From the NCBI RefSeq assembly GCF_014596445.1, contig NZ_MECL01000213.1, positions 1 through 51,552 of the forward strand: 51,552 nt of DNA, written 5' to 3'. Numbering within the stretch: the first letter of the stretch is position 1; every line of letters begins with the position of its first letter. The notes under the pieces are model-generated. The model had not been told where the DNA came from. It worked only from the letters and a program-made list of their open reading frames with translations, and did not search any database. This DNA comes from Streptomyces sp. CBMA29. Lineage in GTDB: Bacteria; Actinomycetota; Actinomycetes; Streptomycetales; Streptomycetaceae. Position numbers and translations under genes: made by a program. Positions 8,216 through 15,967 of this stretch are shown in pieces.

Positions 8216-8955
8216 GCGGTCACTCCGATCAGGTCGGCGAGGTCCTTCACGACGGTGTCGGCGCCGTGCCGGCGCAGCGCCTCGGTCTGTCCGACCCGGT
8301 CCACGCCGACGACGAAGCCGAAGTGCCCGGAGCGCCCGGCGTCCATGCCGACCAGCGCGTCCTCGAAGACCGCCGCGCGGGCCGCGTCAAAGCCCAGCTC
8401 CTCGGCCGCGGCCAGGAAGGTGTCCGGATGCGGCTTGCCCGGCAGATGCCGCTCCTTGGCGACAACACCGTCCACCCGTACGTCCAGCAGGTGCTCGATG
8501 CCCGCGGAGACCAGCACGTCACGGCAGTTCGCGCTGGACGACACCACCGCCGTCCGCAGGCCCGCCGCCCGAACCGCCTCCAGATAGCGCACCGAGCCGG
8601 GGTAGGGGCGTACGCCCTCGGTGCGGATCTTCTCCAGCACGACGTCGTTCTTGCGGTTGCCGAGGCCGTTCACGGTCTGCCGGTCCGGTGGGTCGCCGTC
8701 GTCGCCCTCGGGCAGTTCGATGCCGCGGGCCTGGAGGAAGGTGCGCACGCCGTCGGCGCGTGGACGGCCGTCCACGTACTCGTCGTAGTCCGCCTTCGCG
8801 TCGAAGGGGCGGAAACCGTCGCCGTCCCTGTCCCGCAGGAAGTCGTCGAAGGTCTCCTTCCACGCGGCCGCGTGCACCAGCGCGGTCGGCGTCAGCACGC
8901 CGTCCAGGTCGAAGAGGCACGCTCGTACGCCATGGGGCAGTCCGATCTCCGTCAT
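8212..8955 (-). CDS. pgmB: Beta-phosphoglucomutase (HAD superfamily)
   Basis: A 247-residue HAD-fold phosphotransferase expected to convert beta-glucose 1-phosphate to glucose 6-phosphate. Motif I is LFDLDGVLT with nucleophile Asp16 and Asp18; motif II is in AVVSSSANC, motif III in GKPHPDTF, motif IV is VFEDALVGMDAG. The helical cap has the YDEYVDGRPRADGVRTFLQ segment of this subfamily. It leads a two-gene operon with the GH65 enzyme, which would supply its substrate. The ATG at 8955 was chosen over longer in-frame starts because the N-terminus then fits the family; no clear ribosome-binding site is visible. Confidence 0.92.
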   Translation of the reverse strand: MTEIGLPHGVRACLFDLDGVLTPTALVHAAAWKETFDDFLRDRDGDGFRPFDAKADYDEYVDGRPRADGVRTFLQARGIELPEGDDGDPPDRQTVNGLGNRKNDVVLEKIRTEGVRPYPGSVRYLEAVRAAGLRTAVVSSSANCRDVLVSAGIEHLLDVRVDGVVAKERHLPGKPHPDTFLAAAEELGFDAARAAVFEDALVGMDAGRSGHFGFVVGVDRVGQTEALRRHGADTVVKDLADLIGVTA

Positions 8956-8961
8956 GCCGCA

Positions 8962-8981
8962 CAGGTTCCCACTGATACCTG
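8962..8981. promoter_or_regulatory. Dyad upstream of pgmB
   Basis: CAGGT at 8962-8966 and ACCTG at 8977-8981 form an inverted repeat centred about 16 nt before the pgmB ATG. Position just upstream of a gene for sugar phosphorolysis suggests an operator, but the arms are only 5 bp. Confidence 0.35.
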
Positions 8982-9113
8982 ACACCATGCCGACCAGGGG
9001 GTGAAGACCCCCCGTGTCGCCGAACGCCGCGCGGGCGGGAGGCGCGAGGTCCGCGACCCCGCCCGCGTCGCGCGTGTCGTGCGCCGGGCCCGTGTGCCGC
9101 CCGGCGTGTCGGG

Positions 9114-9770
9114 TCAGCCGGACACGGGGAGCCTGCGGACCTTCACGGCGTTGTCGGTCCGCGTGGTCGGGCGCCCGTCGGGGTCGTTCTGGATCCGCTC
9201 GTGATCCGCGCAGAGCAGCACCTCCCACGCGCCGTCGGGCAGTTCGAGGCAGGCCAGCACCTCCTGCGGCGAGGGCAGATGCACCTCGGGGTGCGGGTTC
9301 TTCTCCCAGGCGGGGAAGCCCGAGTGGCCGACGACGAGCAGGACGCCGCCGGGCGCGACGGCCGCCGCCGCGGCCCGCAGGATCTCCTCGCGCGGCATCT
9401 CGCCCAGGGTGTGCAGGAATTGGGCGGAGACGAGGTCGAACGCGCCCTCGGGGAAGGACGCGCCGAGGTCGTGCCGCTGCCAGTCGACCCGGTCGCCGAC
9501 GCCCGCCTGCTCGGCGTGCCGCGCCGCCCGGTCGAGCGCGACCCCCGAGATGTCGGTGGCGGTGACCCGCCAGCCCTGCCCGGCGAGCCAGATCGCGTCG
9601 CCGCCCTCGCCGCAGCCCAGGTCGAGCGCCCGGCCGGGTGGCAGCCCGGCCACCTCGCGGACCAGGACCGTATTGGGATCGCCGCTCCAGATCCGCTCGC
9701 TCCCGGCGTAGCGGGCGTTCCAGAACTCCTCGCCCTGGAGTTCCTCGGTCGCCGGAGTGTCGTCGGTCAT
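9114..9770 (-). CDS. Class I SAM-dependent methyltransferase
   Basis: A 218-residue cytosolic methyltransferase. Motif I is LDLGCGEGGDAIWLAGQGW (Asp50 to Asp58 region), followed by the acidic TATDISGVALDRA loop at the end of beta-2, and FDLVSAQFLHTL for motif post-II. The opening EEFWNARYAGSERIWSGDPN matches the TehB-like/thiopurine-type group, which methylates small molecules, sulfur or tellurite compounds. GAAAGGA lies 8 nt before the ATG at 9770. Substrate unknown. Confidence 0.88.
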   Translation of the reverse strand: MTDDTPATEELQGEEFWNARYAGSERIWSGDPNTVLVREVAGLPPGRALDLGCGEGGDAIWLAGQGWRVTATDISGVALDRAARHAEQAGVGDRVDWQRHDLGASFPEGAFDLVSAQFLHTLGEMPREEILRAAAAAVAPGGVLLVVGHSGFPAWEKNPHPEVHLPSPQEVLACLELPDGAWEVLLCADHERIQNDPDGRPTTRTDNAVKVRRLPVSG

Positions 9771-9785
9771 CGGCCTGTCCTTTCG

Positions 9786-9849
9786 CTTCGTGAGCCTTGT
9801 GACTTTCAGGATCTTCGTGAGCTTTGTGATCTTCCTGAGCTTCTTGAGC
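9786..9849. repeat. 27-bp imperfect tandem repeat upstream of methyltransferase
   Basis: Units at 9786-9812 and 9813-9839 start CTTCGTGAGC(C/T)TTGTGA and are followed by a partial third unit at 9840-9849. The spacing of 27 keeps a frame on either strand. The repeat lies 16-79 nt upstream of the methyltransferase start, in otherwise unoccupied DNA of lower GC than its surroundings. Confidence 0.75.
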
Positions 9850-9948
9850 GTGCCCTCATGGGCGTGTCGTGGTCGTCCGCGCGGCGGCGTCGGCGCGCCG
9901 ATCCCGTACCGGTCGGTGCCGTTCTCGTACCGGCGGGTGCCGCGCGCC

Positions 9949-10986
9949 CTACGCGGTCGTCGCGGCGCCCGCGGAAGCGCGGCGCGCGGCCACCGCGGCC
10001 AGCGTCTCCTGCTCGGTCAGGTCCGCGTTGATCGCCGCGGCGGCCCTGACGCCCGCCGTGGCGCCGCCGATCAGGATCTCGACAGGCGCGGTCACATTGC
10101 CCGCGACCCAGACGCCCGGCACCGCGGTGGCGCCCGTCGGATCGGCGTCGACCCGGGTGCCGATCGGCACCCCGCCGATCTCCTGCTCGACCGTGGTCAG
10201 GCCGAGGTCCGCCAGCAGATCCGTCCTGGCGTCCAGGCGGGTGGGCACCACCAGCGCCTGGCAGGGGATCACCCGGCCACCGGCCAGAGCCATACCGGTC
10301 AGCCGGTCGTCGGTCACCTCCACGGCGGCCACCTCGCCCTCGACCACGGCGATCCCGCGGGCGGCCAGCCGCTCGTACTGCTCCTCGTCCGGCTCGGGCG
10401 CGGTGTGCACGAAGAGGGTGACGTCCTCGCTCCACTGCCGCCACATCAGCGCCTGGTGCACCGCGAGCGGGCCGGTGCCCAGCACGCCGATCGCCTGGCC
10501 GCGCACCTCCCAGCCGTGGCAGTACGGGCAGTGCAGCACCTCGCGCCCCCACCGCTCGGCCAGCCCCCGCACCTCGGGCAGCCCGTCCACCAGTCCGGTC
10601 GCCAGCAGCAGCCGCTCGGCGCGGACCGCTGAGCCGTCGTCCAGCCCGACACGGAAGCCGCCGCCGTCGAGCCGCGCGGCCGAGACGGCCCTGCCCCCGG
10701 TGGTCTCACCGCCGTAGCGGGCCACCTCCTCCCGGCCGGTGGCCAGCAACTCCGCGGGCTTCGCGCCCTCGCGGCCCAGGTAGTTGTGGATACCGTCCGC
10801 GGGCGCGTTGCGCGGCTCGCCCGCGTCGATCACCAGCACCGAGCGGCGCGCCCGGCCCAGCGTCAGGGCCGCGCTCAGTCCGGCCGCCCCGCCACCGACC
10901 ACCACGACGTCGAAGCGCCGCTCCCCGGCCGCCTCCGTACGCGCCGCCGCCTGCCCGTTTCCGTTCCCGCTCACCTTGTCGGTCAT
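9949..10986 (-). CDS. FAD-dependent pyridine nucleotide-disulfide oxidoreductase (thioredoxin-reductase-like)
   Basis: A 345-residue flavoprotein. The FAD-binding motif DVVVVGGGAAGLSAALTLG lies at about 26-44, the redox-active CPYCHG at 153-158, and the NAD(P)H-binding GVLGTGPLAVHQA follows. The C-terminal VPGVWVAGNVTAPVEILIGG closes the FAD site. The CxxC and layout match low-Mr thioredoxin reductases, but the CPYCHGWE variant is typical of the wider family that includes dithiol oxidases of secondary metabolism; no thioredoxin gene is nearby. GGAGGTGGTCACC precedes the ATG at 10986. It is divergent from an aldo/keto reductase across a palindrome-rich region. Confidence 0.88.
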   Translation of the reverse strand: MTDKVSGNGNGQAAARTEAAGERRFDVVVVGGGAAGLSAALTLGRARRSVLVIDAGEPRNAPADGIHNYLGREGAKPAELLATGREEVARYGGETTGGRAVSAARLDGGGFRVGLDDGSAVRAERLLLATGLVDGLPEVRGLAERWGREVLHCPYCHGWEVRGQAIGVLGTGPLAVHQALMWRQWSEDVTLFVHTAPEPDEEQYERLAARGIAVVEGEVAAVEVTDDRLTGMALAGGRVIPCQALVVPTRLDARTDLLADLGLTTVEQEIGGVPIGTRVDADPTGATAVPGVWVAGNVTAPVEILIGGATAGVRAAAAINADLTEQETLAAVAARRASAGAATTA

Positions 10987-11031
10987 GGTGACCACCTCCG
11001 AGCACGGAGCATCGGACACCTGACGTGCGGT

Positions 11032-11062
11032 GGCAAACATTGTTGCCGGAACAGCAATATTG
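11032..11062. promoter_or_regulatory. Overlapping palindromes in divergent promoter region
   Basis: Three overlapping dyads: GGCAA...TTGCC at 11032-11047, ATTGTTG-N6-CAGCAAT at 11039-11058 (one mismatch), and CAATATTG at 11055-11062. They sit midway between the oxidoreductase start (10986) and the aldo/keto reductase start (11118) and are the most AT-rich bases of the area. A MarR, HxlR or TetR-type operator serving both genes is plausible. Confidence 0.5.
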
Positions 11063-11117
11063 ATCCGTCTCAGCCGGGGTACCCGTGGACAAGGAGACCA
11101 CGACGCGAGGAGACGGT

Positions 11118-12098
11118 ATGGAGTACACCCGGCTGGGCACGACGGGCCTGAAGGTGTCACGGATCGCCCTGGGGATGATGAGCTACGGCGACCCGGGCAA
11201 CCGGGCGTGGATGCTCGACGAGGAAGCGTCGCAGCCCCTGGTCCGGCGGGCCGTCGAGGGCGGTGTGACGTTCTTCGACACCGCCGACATGTACTCGCTC
11301 GGCCGCAGCGAGGAGATCACCGGACGGCTGCTGAGCAAGCTTTTCGCCCACCGCGACGACTACGTGCTCGCCACCAAGGTCTGCCTGCCCATGGGACCTG
11401 GCCCCAACGACGGAGGGCTGTCCCGCAAGCACATCCTGGCGGGCATCGACGCCTCACTGCGCCGGCTCGGCACCGACCACGTGGACCTCTACCAGATCCA
11501 CCGCTGGGACTACGAGACCCCCGTCGAGGAGACGATGGAGGCGCTCGCCGACGTCGTCCGCTCCGGCAAGGCCCGCTACATCGGCGCGTCCAGCATGTTC
11601 GCGTACCAGTTCGCCACCGCCCAGTACACGGCGAAGGCGGCGGGGCAGCCGCGCTTCGTGTCGATGCAGAACCACTACAACCTCGTCTACCGCGAGGAGG
11701 AGCGGGAGATGCTCCCGCTCTGCCGGGACCAGGGCGTCGGCGCCATCCCCTGGAGCCCGCTCGCCCGCGGCCTGCTCGCCGGATCACGCGGCAGGGACGG
11801 CGAGCGCAGGACCGTACGCGCCGGGAGTGACGCCTACGCCGACAAGCTGTACACCGAGGCCGACTTCGACGTGGTCGACGCCGTCCGCGCCGTCGCGGAC
11901 GAACGCGGCCTGCCCATGGCCCGGATCGCGCTCGCCTGGCTGCTCAGCCGACCGGCCGTGACCGCGCCCATCGTCGGCGCCACCAAGCTCGCCCACGTGG
12001 ACGACGCCGTCGGCGCGGTCGAGGTGACCCTCACCGACGACGAGATCGCCCGTCTCGAAGCGCCCTACGTCCCGCACGCGATCCGCGGCCACCGGTGA
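11118..12098 (+). CDS. Aldo/keto reductase
   Basis: A 326-residue (beta/alpha)8 NADPH-dependent reductase of the AKR superfamily (YajO/AKR-like group). The tetrad is visible: Asp54 and Tyr59 in FFDTADMYSLG, Lys87 in VLATKVCLP, His128 in YQIHRWD. GLKVSRIALGMMSYGDP is the typical N-terminal strand. NADPH-site residues lie in PLARGLLAG and PIVGATKLAHVDDA. Start 11118 follows GAGGAGA. Physiological substrate unknown; divergent pairing with a disulfide oxidoreductase suggests a role in carbonyl or redox stress. Confidence 0.93.
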   Translation: MEYTRLGTTGLKVSRIALGMMSYGDPGNRAWMLDEEASQPLVRRAVEGGVTFFDTADMYSLGRSEEITGRLLSKLFAHRDDYVLATKVCLPMGPGPNDGGLSRKHILAGIDASLRRLGTDHVDLYQIHRWDYETPVEETMEALADVVRSGKARYIGASSMFAYQFATAQYTAKAAGQPRFVSMQNHYNLVYREEEREMLPLCRDQGVGAIPWSPLARGLLAGSRGRDGERRTVRAGSDAYADKLYTEADFDVVDAVRAVADERGLPMARIALAWLLSRPAVTAPIVGATKLAHVDDAVGAVEVTLTDDEIARLEAPYVPHAIRGHR

Positions 12099-12140
12099 CG
12101 TCCGCCGACCGTGCGCGGGTCCCGTGGCCGGGGCTTGAGA

Positions 12141-12998
12141 TCAGCGCGCGGCCTCCGGCTCCGACGGCTCGGGGGAGACCCGCGCGGCCGGGGCCGGCCG
12201 ACCGCCGGAGCGGCGGAAGAAGAAGTACAGCGTGGGTACGAGGTAGACGCCCCAGGCGCAGAGCTGGAGCACCGTCGGGTCCGGCTGGAAGTTGAAGACG
12301 CCCTTCAGCAGGGTGCCGTACCAGCTGTCCGGCGGGATCGTGGAGCTGATGTCGAAGGCCAGGCTGTTCAGACCGCCGATCCAGCCCGCCTCCTGGAGGT
12401 CGTGCAGACCGTACGCGAGCACACCGGCCGCGACCACGACCAGCATGGCACCGGTCCAGGTGAAGAACTTCGCCAGATTGATCCGCACCGCGCCCCGGTA
12501 GAACAGCCAGCCCAGGATCACTGCGGTGACCAGACCGAGCATCGCGCCGACCAGCGGACGTACGCCGTCGTCGCTCGACTGCACGGCAGTCCACACGAAC
12601 AGCGCCGTCTCCAGGCCCTCGCGGCCGACCGACAGGAAGGCCGTGACGACCAGCGCGGTGGTGCCCATCGCGAGAGCGGCGTCCAGCTTGCCCTGGAGTT
12701 CGGCCTTCAGATGCCGCGCGGTGCGGCGCATCCAGAACACCATCCAGGTGACCAGCGCGACCGCGATGATCGACAGCGAACCGCCCAGCGCCTCCTGGGC
12801 CTTGAAGGTCAGCTCCGACGAACCGAACTGGAGCAGCGCGCCGAAGCCGAAGCTCAGCAGCACGGCGGCGCCGATGCCGGTCCAGACCGGCGGCAGGCTC
12901 TCGCGCCGCTCCGACTTGACCAGGTAGGCGATCAGGATGCAGACGATCAGGCTGGCTTCCAGGCCCTCTCGCAGGCCGATCAGATAGTTGGCGAACAC
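12141..12998 (-). CDS. efeU: Iron permease EfeU (FTR1 family)
   Basis: A 285-residue, seven-helix inner-membrane permease that imports ferric iron produced by its partner EfeB. Both REGLE iron-binding motifs are present: LREGLE at residues 9-14 in helix 1 and GREGLE at 125-130 in helix 4. The C-terminus is polar and cytosolic. The GTG at 12998 has GGAG 7 nt upstream. It is last in the efeO-efeB-efeU operon, 55 nt after efeB, so transcription is expected from the iron-box promoter before efeO. Confidence 0.95.
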   Translation of the reverse strand: MFANYLIGLREGLEASLIVCILIAYLVKSERRESLPPVWTGIGAAVLLSFGFGALLQFGSSELTFKAQEALGGSLSIIAVALVTWMVFWMRRTARHLKAELQGKLDAALAMGTTALVVTAFLSVGREGLETALFVWTAVQSSDDGVRPLVGAMLGLVTAVILGWLFYRGAVRINLAKFFTWTGAMLVVVAAGVLAYGLHDLQEAGWIGGLNSLAFDISSTIPPDSWYGTLLKGVFNFQPDPTVLQLCAWGVYLVPTLYFFFRRSGGRPAPAARVSPEPSEPEAAR

Positions 12999-13053
12999 GG
13001 CGGTACTCCAGGGGCCGGGACGGGTGGGACGCTGGTCGGGGGGATGGGGGGCG

Positions 13054-14466
13054 TCAGCCGAGCAGGGACTGCCCCCACCATTCGCCGGATTTTCGGACGC
13101 CGGGCGGGCAGGCGAAGTGCGCGGAACCGACGTGCTGGATGTACTCGTTGAGCGCGTCGCTCGCGGCGAGCCGCCGCTGCAACGGGACGAACGCCTTACG
13201 CGTGTCGCGCTGGTACGCGAGGAAGAACAGCCCCGCGTCCAGCCGTCCCAGACCGTCCGAGCCGTCGGTGAAGGAGAAGCCGCGGCGCAGGATCATCAGC
13301 CCGGCGTTGCTGTCCGGATGGGCCAGGCGTACGTGCGCGTCCTTCGGCATCAGCCCGAGGTCGGGCGTGTCGCGCTCGCGCGGCTTGCCGTACGGCGCGC
13401 CCTCGCCCTTGGTGCGGCCGAACACGTCCTCCTGCGCCTGGAGGCCCTCGCGGTCCCAGGTCTCGATGTGCATGCGGATCCGGCGCGCGACCAGGTACGA
13501 GCCGCCGGTCATCCAGTCGGGACCGTCCCCCGGGCCCGCCCACACATGGCCGTCCAGGGTCGGTGTGTCGGTGCCCGACACATTGTGCGTGCCGTCCTTG
13601 AAGCCCATCAGATTGCGCGGGGTCTGCGCGTCCGGCGTCGTCGAGGACGTCTTGCCGAAGCCGAGCTGCGACCAGCGCACCGACACCTTGCCCATGCCGA
13701 TCCTGGCCAGATTGCGGATCGCGTGCACCGCGACCTGCGGGTCGTCCGCGCACGCCTGGACGCAGAGGTCGCCGCCGCCGCGGGCCGGGTCGAGATTGTC
13801 GCCGGGGAAGTGCGGCAGGTCGATCAGCGCCGCCGGGCGGCGGGCGCGCAGGCCGAACCGGTCGGTGCGCGTGCCGTCCTCCGCGACCTGCTCGAACAGG
13901 CTCGGGCCGAAGCCGACCGTGAGGGTCAGCCGGGAGGCGGGCAGGCCCAGCGCCTCACCGGTGTCGTCCGGCGGCGCCTCGGCCAGCCCGTCCACCGCGC
14001 CCGTGCCGACCTCGCGTCCCGCCGTCATCGCGGCGGCGGCGCTCGTCCACTCCTTGAGCAGCGCGGCCAGTTCCGCCTTGTCGTCGGTGAGGACGTCGAA
14101 CGCCGCGAAGTGCAGCCGGTCCTGGACGGGGGTGGCGATGCCCGCCTGGTGCTCGCCGTAGAAGGGCACGGAGCCGTCGGAGGACGCGGAGCCGCCGTTC
14201 GTACCGCTGGTCACCGCCGCGGCGACCGAGCCGCCGCCCGCCGCGCCGAGGGCGAGTCCGGCACCGGCCCAGCCCATGACCGCGCGGCGGCTGAGCGCCC
14301 GGTGGGTACGGTCGTCCGCGGCCGCGGCCGCGGCCGTGCCCGTGCCCGTGCTCGTGTCGGTGTCGGTGTCCGCGGTCGTGCCCTGTGGGGCGGTCGTGGC
14401 GGGCTCGGCACCCTCGGGGTCTGCGGGGGCGGACTCGGTGCCGCCGGTACCGGCTGCTTCGTCCAT
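13054..14466 (-). CDS. efeB: EfeB, Dyp-type haem peroxidase/deferrochelatase
   Basis: A 470-residue exported haem peroxidase that oxidises ferrous iron (and may take iron from haem) for EfeU. A twin-arginine signal, SRRAVMGWAGAGLALGAAGGG, begins near residue 59, preceded by a long Thr/Asp/Ala-rich stretch, longer than usual. The Dyp signature GFKDG (288-292, Asp291) and a conserved AHVR His (378), of the type that ligates haem, are present. I chose the ATG at 14466, preceded by GAAGGG; an ATG 18 nt upstream is possible. A hairpin separates it from efeO. Confidence 0.94.
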   Translation of the reverse strand: MDEAAGTGGTESAPADPEGAEPATTAPQGTTADTDTDTSTGTGTAAAAAADDRTHRALSRRAVMGWAGAGLALGAAGGGSVAAAVTSGTNGGSASSDGSVPFYGEHQAGIATPVQDRLHFAAFDVLTDDKAELAALLKEWTSAAAAMTAGREVGTGAVDGLAEAPPDDTGEALGLPASRLTLTVGFGPSLFEQVAEDGTRTDRFGLRARRPAALIDLPHFPGDNLDPARGGGDLCVQACADDPQVAVHAIRNLARIGMGKVSVRWSQLGFGKTSSTTPDAQTPRNLMGFKDGTHNVSGTDTPTLDGHVWAGPGDGPDWMTGGSYLVARRIRMHIETWDREGLQAQEDVFGRTKGEGAPYGKPRERDTPDLGLMPKDAHVRLAHPDSNAGLMILRRGFSFTDGSDGLGRLDAGLFFLAYQRDTRKAFVPLQRRLAASDALNEYIQHVGSAHFACPPGVRKSGEWWGQSLLG

Positions 14467-14556
14467 CAGCGGTGGCCCTTCCATCGGTTCTGCGTCGTGC
14501 GCACCGCAGCCGTGACCCTCCCTGTGCGGGAGTGCCACGGCTCGGGGAGCTGCGGT

Positions 14557-14584
14557 CTCGGCGTCCGGTCAGCCGGACGCCGAG
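14557..14584. terminator. Intercistronic hairpin between efeO and efeB
   Basis: CTCGGCGTCCGG at 14557-14568 and its exact complement at 14573-14584 form a 12-bp stem with a 4-nt loop, placed 2 nt after the efeO stop codon. As it lies inside the operon it may act as a partial terminator or an mRNA 3'-end stabiliser, giving more EfeO than EfeB and EfeU. Confidence 0.7.
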
Positions 14585-14586
14585 GG

Positions 14587-15729
14587 TTACTTGGCGGGTG
14601 CGACGGCCGCGGCGAGCTTGGACAGCGGCTCGGCGAGCGAGTTGACCGCGTCGGAGAACGTCTTGCGCTCCTTCTCGGTGACCTTGTCGTACGACACGAA
14701 GCCGTCGCCCTGCCGGTACTTGTCCAGCAGCGTCTGGATGTCGGCGAATTCGGTGTCCAGCGTCTTGGACAGCGCCGGCTCCTTCTCGGCGGCGACCGGC
14801 TTCAGCAGCTCGTACGCCTTGCGCGCGCCCGCCACGTTCGCGTTGAAGTCCGACAGGTCGGTGTGGCTGTAGCGGTCCTCCTCACCGGTGACCTTGCCGG
14901 TGGCGACCTCGTCCAGCAGCTCCTTGGCGCCGTTGGCCATGCTGGTCGGCGTGATGTCGGCGGTGCCGACCCGCTTCTGCCAGTCCTTGAGGTCGGCCAC
15001 CAGTTCGTCGGCGAGGGTGCTGTCCTCGGGCGTCAGCTTGCCGTCGGCCCACAGCGTCTTCTCCAGCCGGTGCCAGCCGGTCCACTTCTGGCCGTCCTCC
15101 AGACCGTCCTCGCGGGTGTCGGTCTTCGGGTCGATGTCACCGAAGCTCTCGGCGACCGGCTCCGTGCTCTCCCAGCCGACCCGCGACGGGGCGAAGGCGG
15201 CCTTGGCCGCGGCCACGTCACCGGCCTTGACCGCGTCGGCGAACTTCTGCACCAGCGGGATCGTCAGGTCGGCCTGCTCCTGCGCGTACTTGCGGTACGA
15301 GGCGACGGCCTCGTCGAGCCGCGGGTCACCGGGCTTGGGCGCGTTGGCGCCGGTCACGGTGATCTTCTGCCGGATGCCGTCGCCCTTCATGCCCGGCTTG
15401 CAGGCCACCTCGTACGTGCCCGCCTTGATCTGGGCGGTGATGGTGGCGCTGGTGCCGGGGCCGATGTTCTCCCGCTCGGTGACGATGCGGTCGCCCGGCG
15501 CGTAGACGTAGACCTCGGTGACCTTGGAGCCCTTGTTGTGCACGTCCAGGCTGACGGAACCGGCGGGGAACTCCGTGCGCGAGACCTTGCAGGAGCTGTC
15601 GGCCGCGTCCACCCGTATCGCGCCGTCGGAGGAGGCGTCGTTCTTCTTCGCGCAGCCGGTGACGGCGGCCGTGCCGAGGACGACCAGGGAGAGCAGGGCG
15701 ACGGCGGAGGCTCTGGGCACGGCAGGCAT
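14587..15729 (-). CDS. efeO: EfeO, iron-uptake lipoprotein (cupredoxin + M75 imelysin domain)
   Basis: A 380-residue lipoprotein that gathers ferrous or ferric iron outside the membrane for EfeB/EfeU. A signal peptide ends in a VTGC lipobox with Cys26. Residues about 36-127 form the cupredoxin-like domain (FPAGSVSLDVHNKGSKVTEV), and about 135-375 the imelysin domain with the HxxE metal motif HRLE at 220-223. The order efeO-efeB-efeU is the form seen in many actinobacteria. The gene is directly behind an iron box, so iron repression is expected. Confidence 0.95.
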   Translation of the reverse strand: MPAVPRASAVALLSLVVLGTAAVTGCAKKNDASSDGAIRVDAADSSCKVSRTEFPAGSVSLDVHNKGSKVTEVYVYAPGDRIVTERENIGPGTSATITAQIKAGTYEVACKPGMKGDGIRQKITVTGANAPKPGDPRLDEAVASYRKYAQEQADLTIPLVQKFADAVKAGDVAAAKAAFAPSRVGWESTEPVAESFGDIDPKTDTREDGLEDGQKWTGWHRLEKTLWADGKLTPEDSTLADELVADLKDWQKRVGTADITPTSMANGAKELLDEVATGKVTGEEDRYSHTDLSDFNANVAGARKAYELLKPVAAEKEPALSKTLDTEFADIQTLLDKYRQGDGFVSYDKVTEKERKTFSDAVNSLAEPLSKLAAAVAPAK

Positions 15730-15798
15730 GGGTCAACAACTCCACGGGCGGGAAAGGGGCGAAGACGACGACGGGTGCGCAGGCAGGGAAAACCACAC

Positions 15799-15825
15799 GG
15801 TTTGCCTTAGGCAAGGCAAACCTTA
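15799..15825 (-). promoter_or_regulatory. Iron box (DmdR/IdeR-type operator) for efeOBU
   Basis: TTAGGCAAGGCAAACCTTA at 15807-15825 matches the actinobacterial iron-box consensus TTAGGTTAGGCTAACCTAA at 15 of 19 positions. It overlaps a 10-bp inverted repeat, GGTTTGCCTT at 15799-15808 and AAGGCAAACC at 15813-15822. Lying 70-96 nt before the efeO start, it should bind the iron-loaded repressor DmdR1/IdeR and shut the operon in iron-rich conditions. Confidence 0.88.
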
Positions 15826-15868
15826 GTGAAAAGCCTGTGACGTGTCCATGTGACCAGCGTCGCTTCCC

Positions 15869-15908
15869 GACCCGCCGACCCGCCGACCCGCCGACCCGCC
15901 GACCCGCC
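15869..15908. repeat. Octamer tandem repeat (GACCCGCC)x5
   Basis: Five perfect copies of GACCCGCC between the efe promoter and the downstream acetyltransferase gene. It is non-coding as far as I can tell and its copy number should vary between strains. Confidence 0.92.
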
Positions 15909-15967
15909 GTGACCGTCCCGACCGACCGGCCGAGCCGCCGGCCGTCCCGGGCCCGGCCCTGGGCGGC

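Noticed and set aside
9757..10632. 291-codon plus-strand open frame starting in the methyltransferase antisense
   Set aside because: After the 27-bp repeat it runs antisense to the oxidoreductase with typical shadow composition; only the first 40 codons are worth a check, noted as a finding.
12111..15810. Long plus-strand open frames opposite efeU, efeB and efeO
   Set aside because: Arg/Gly/Ala-rich translations without family motifs, typical antisense frames in high-GC DNA; the minus-strand genes are unambiguous.
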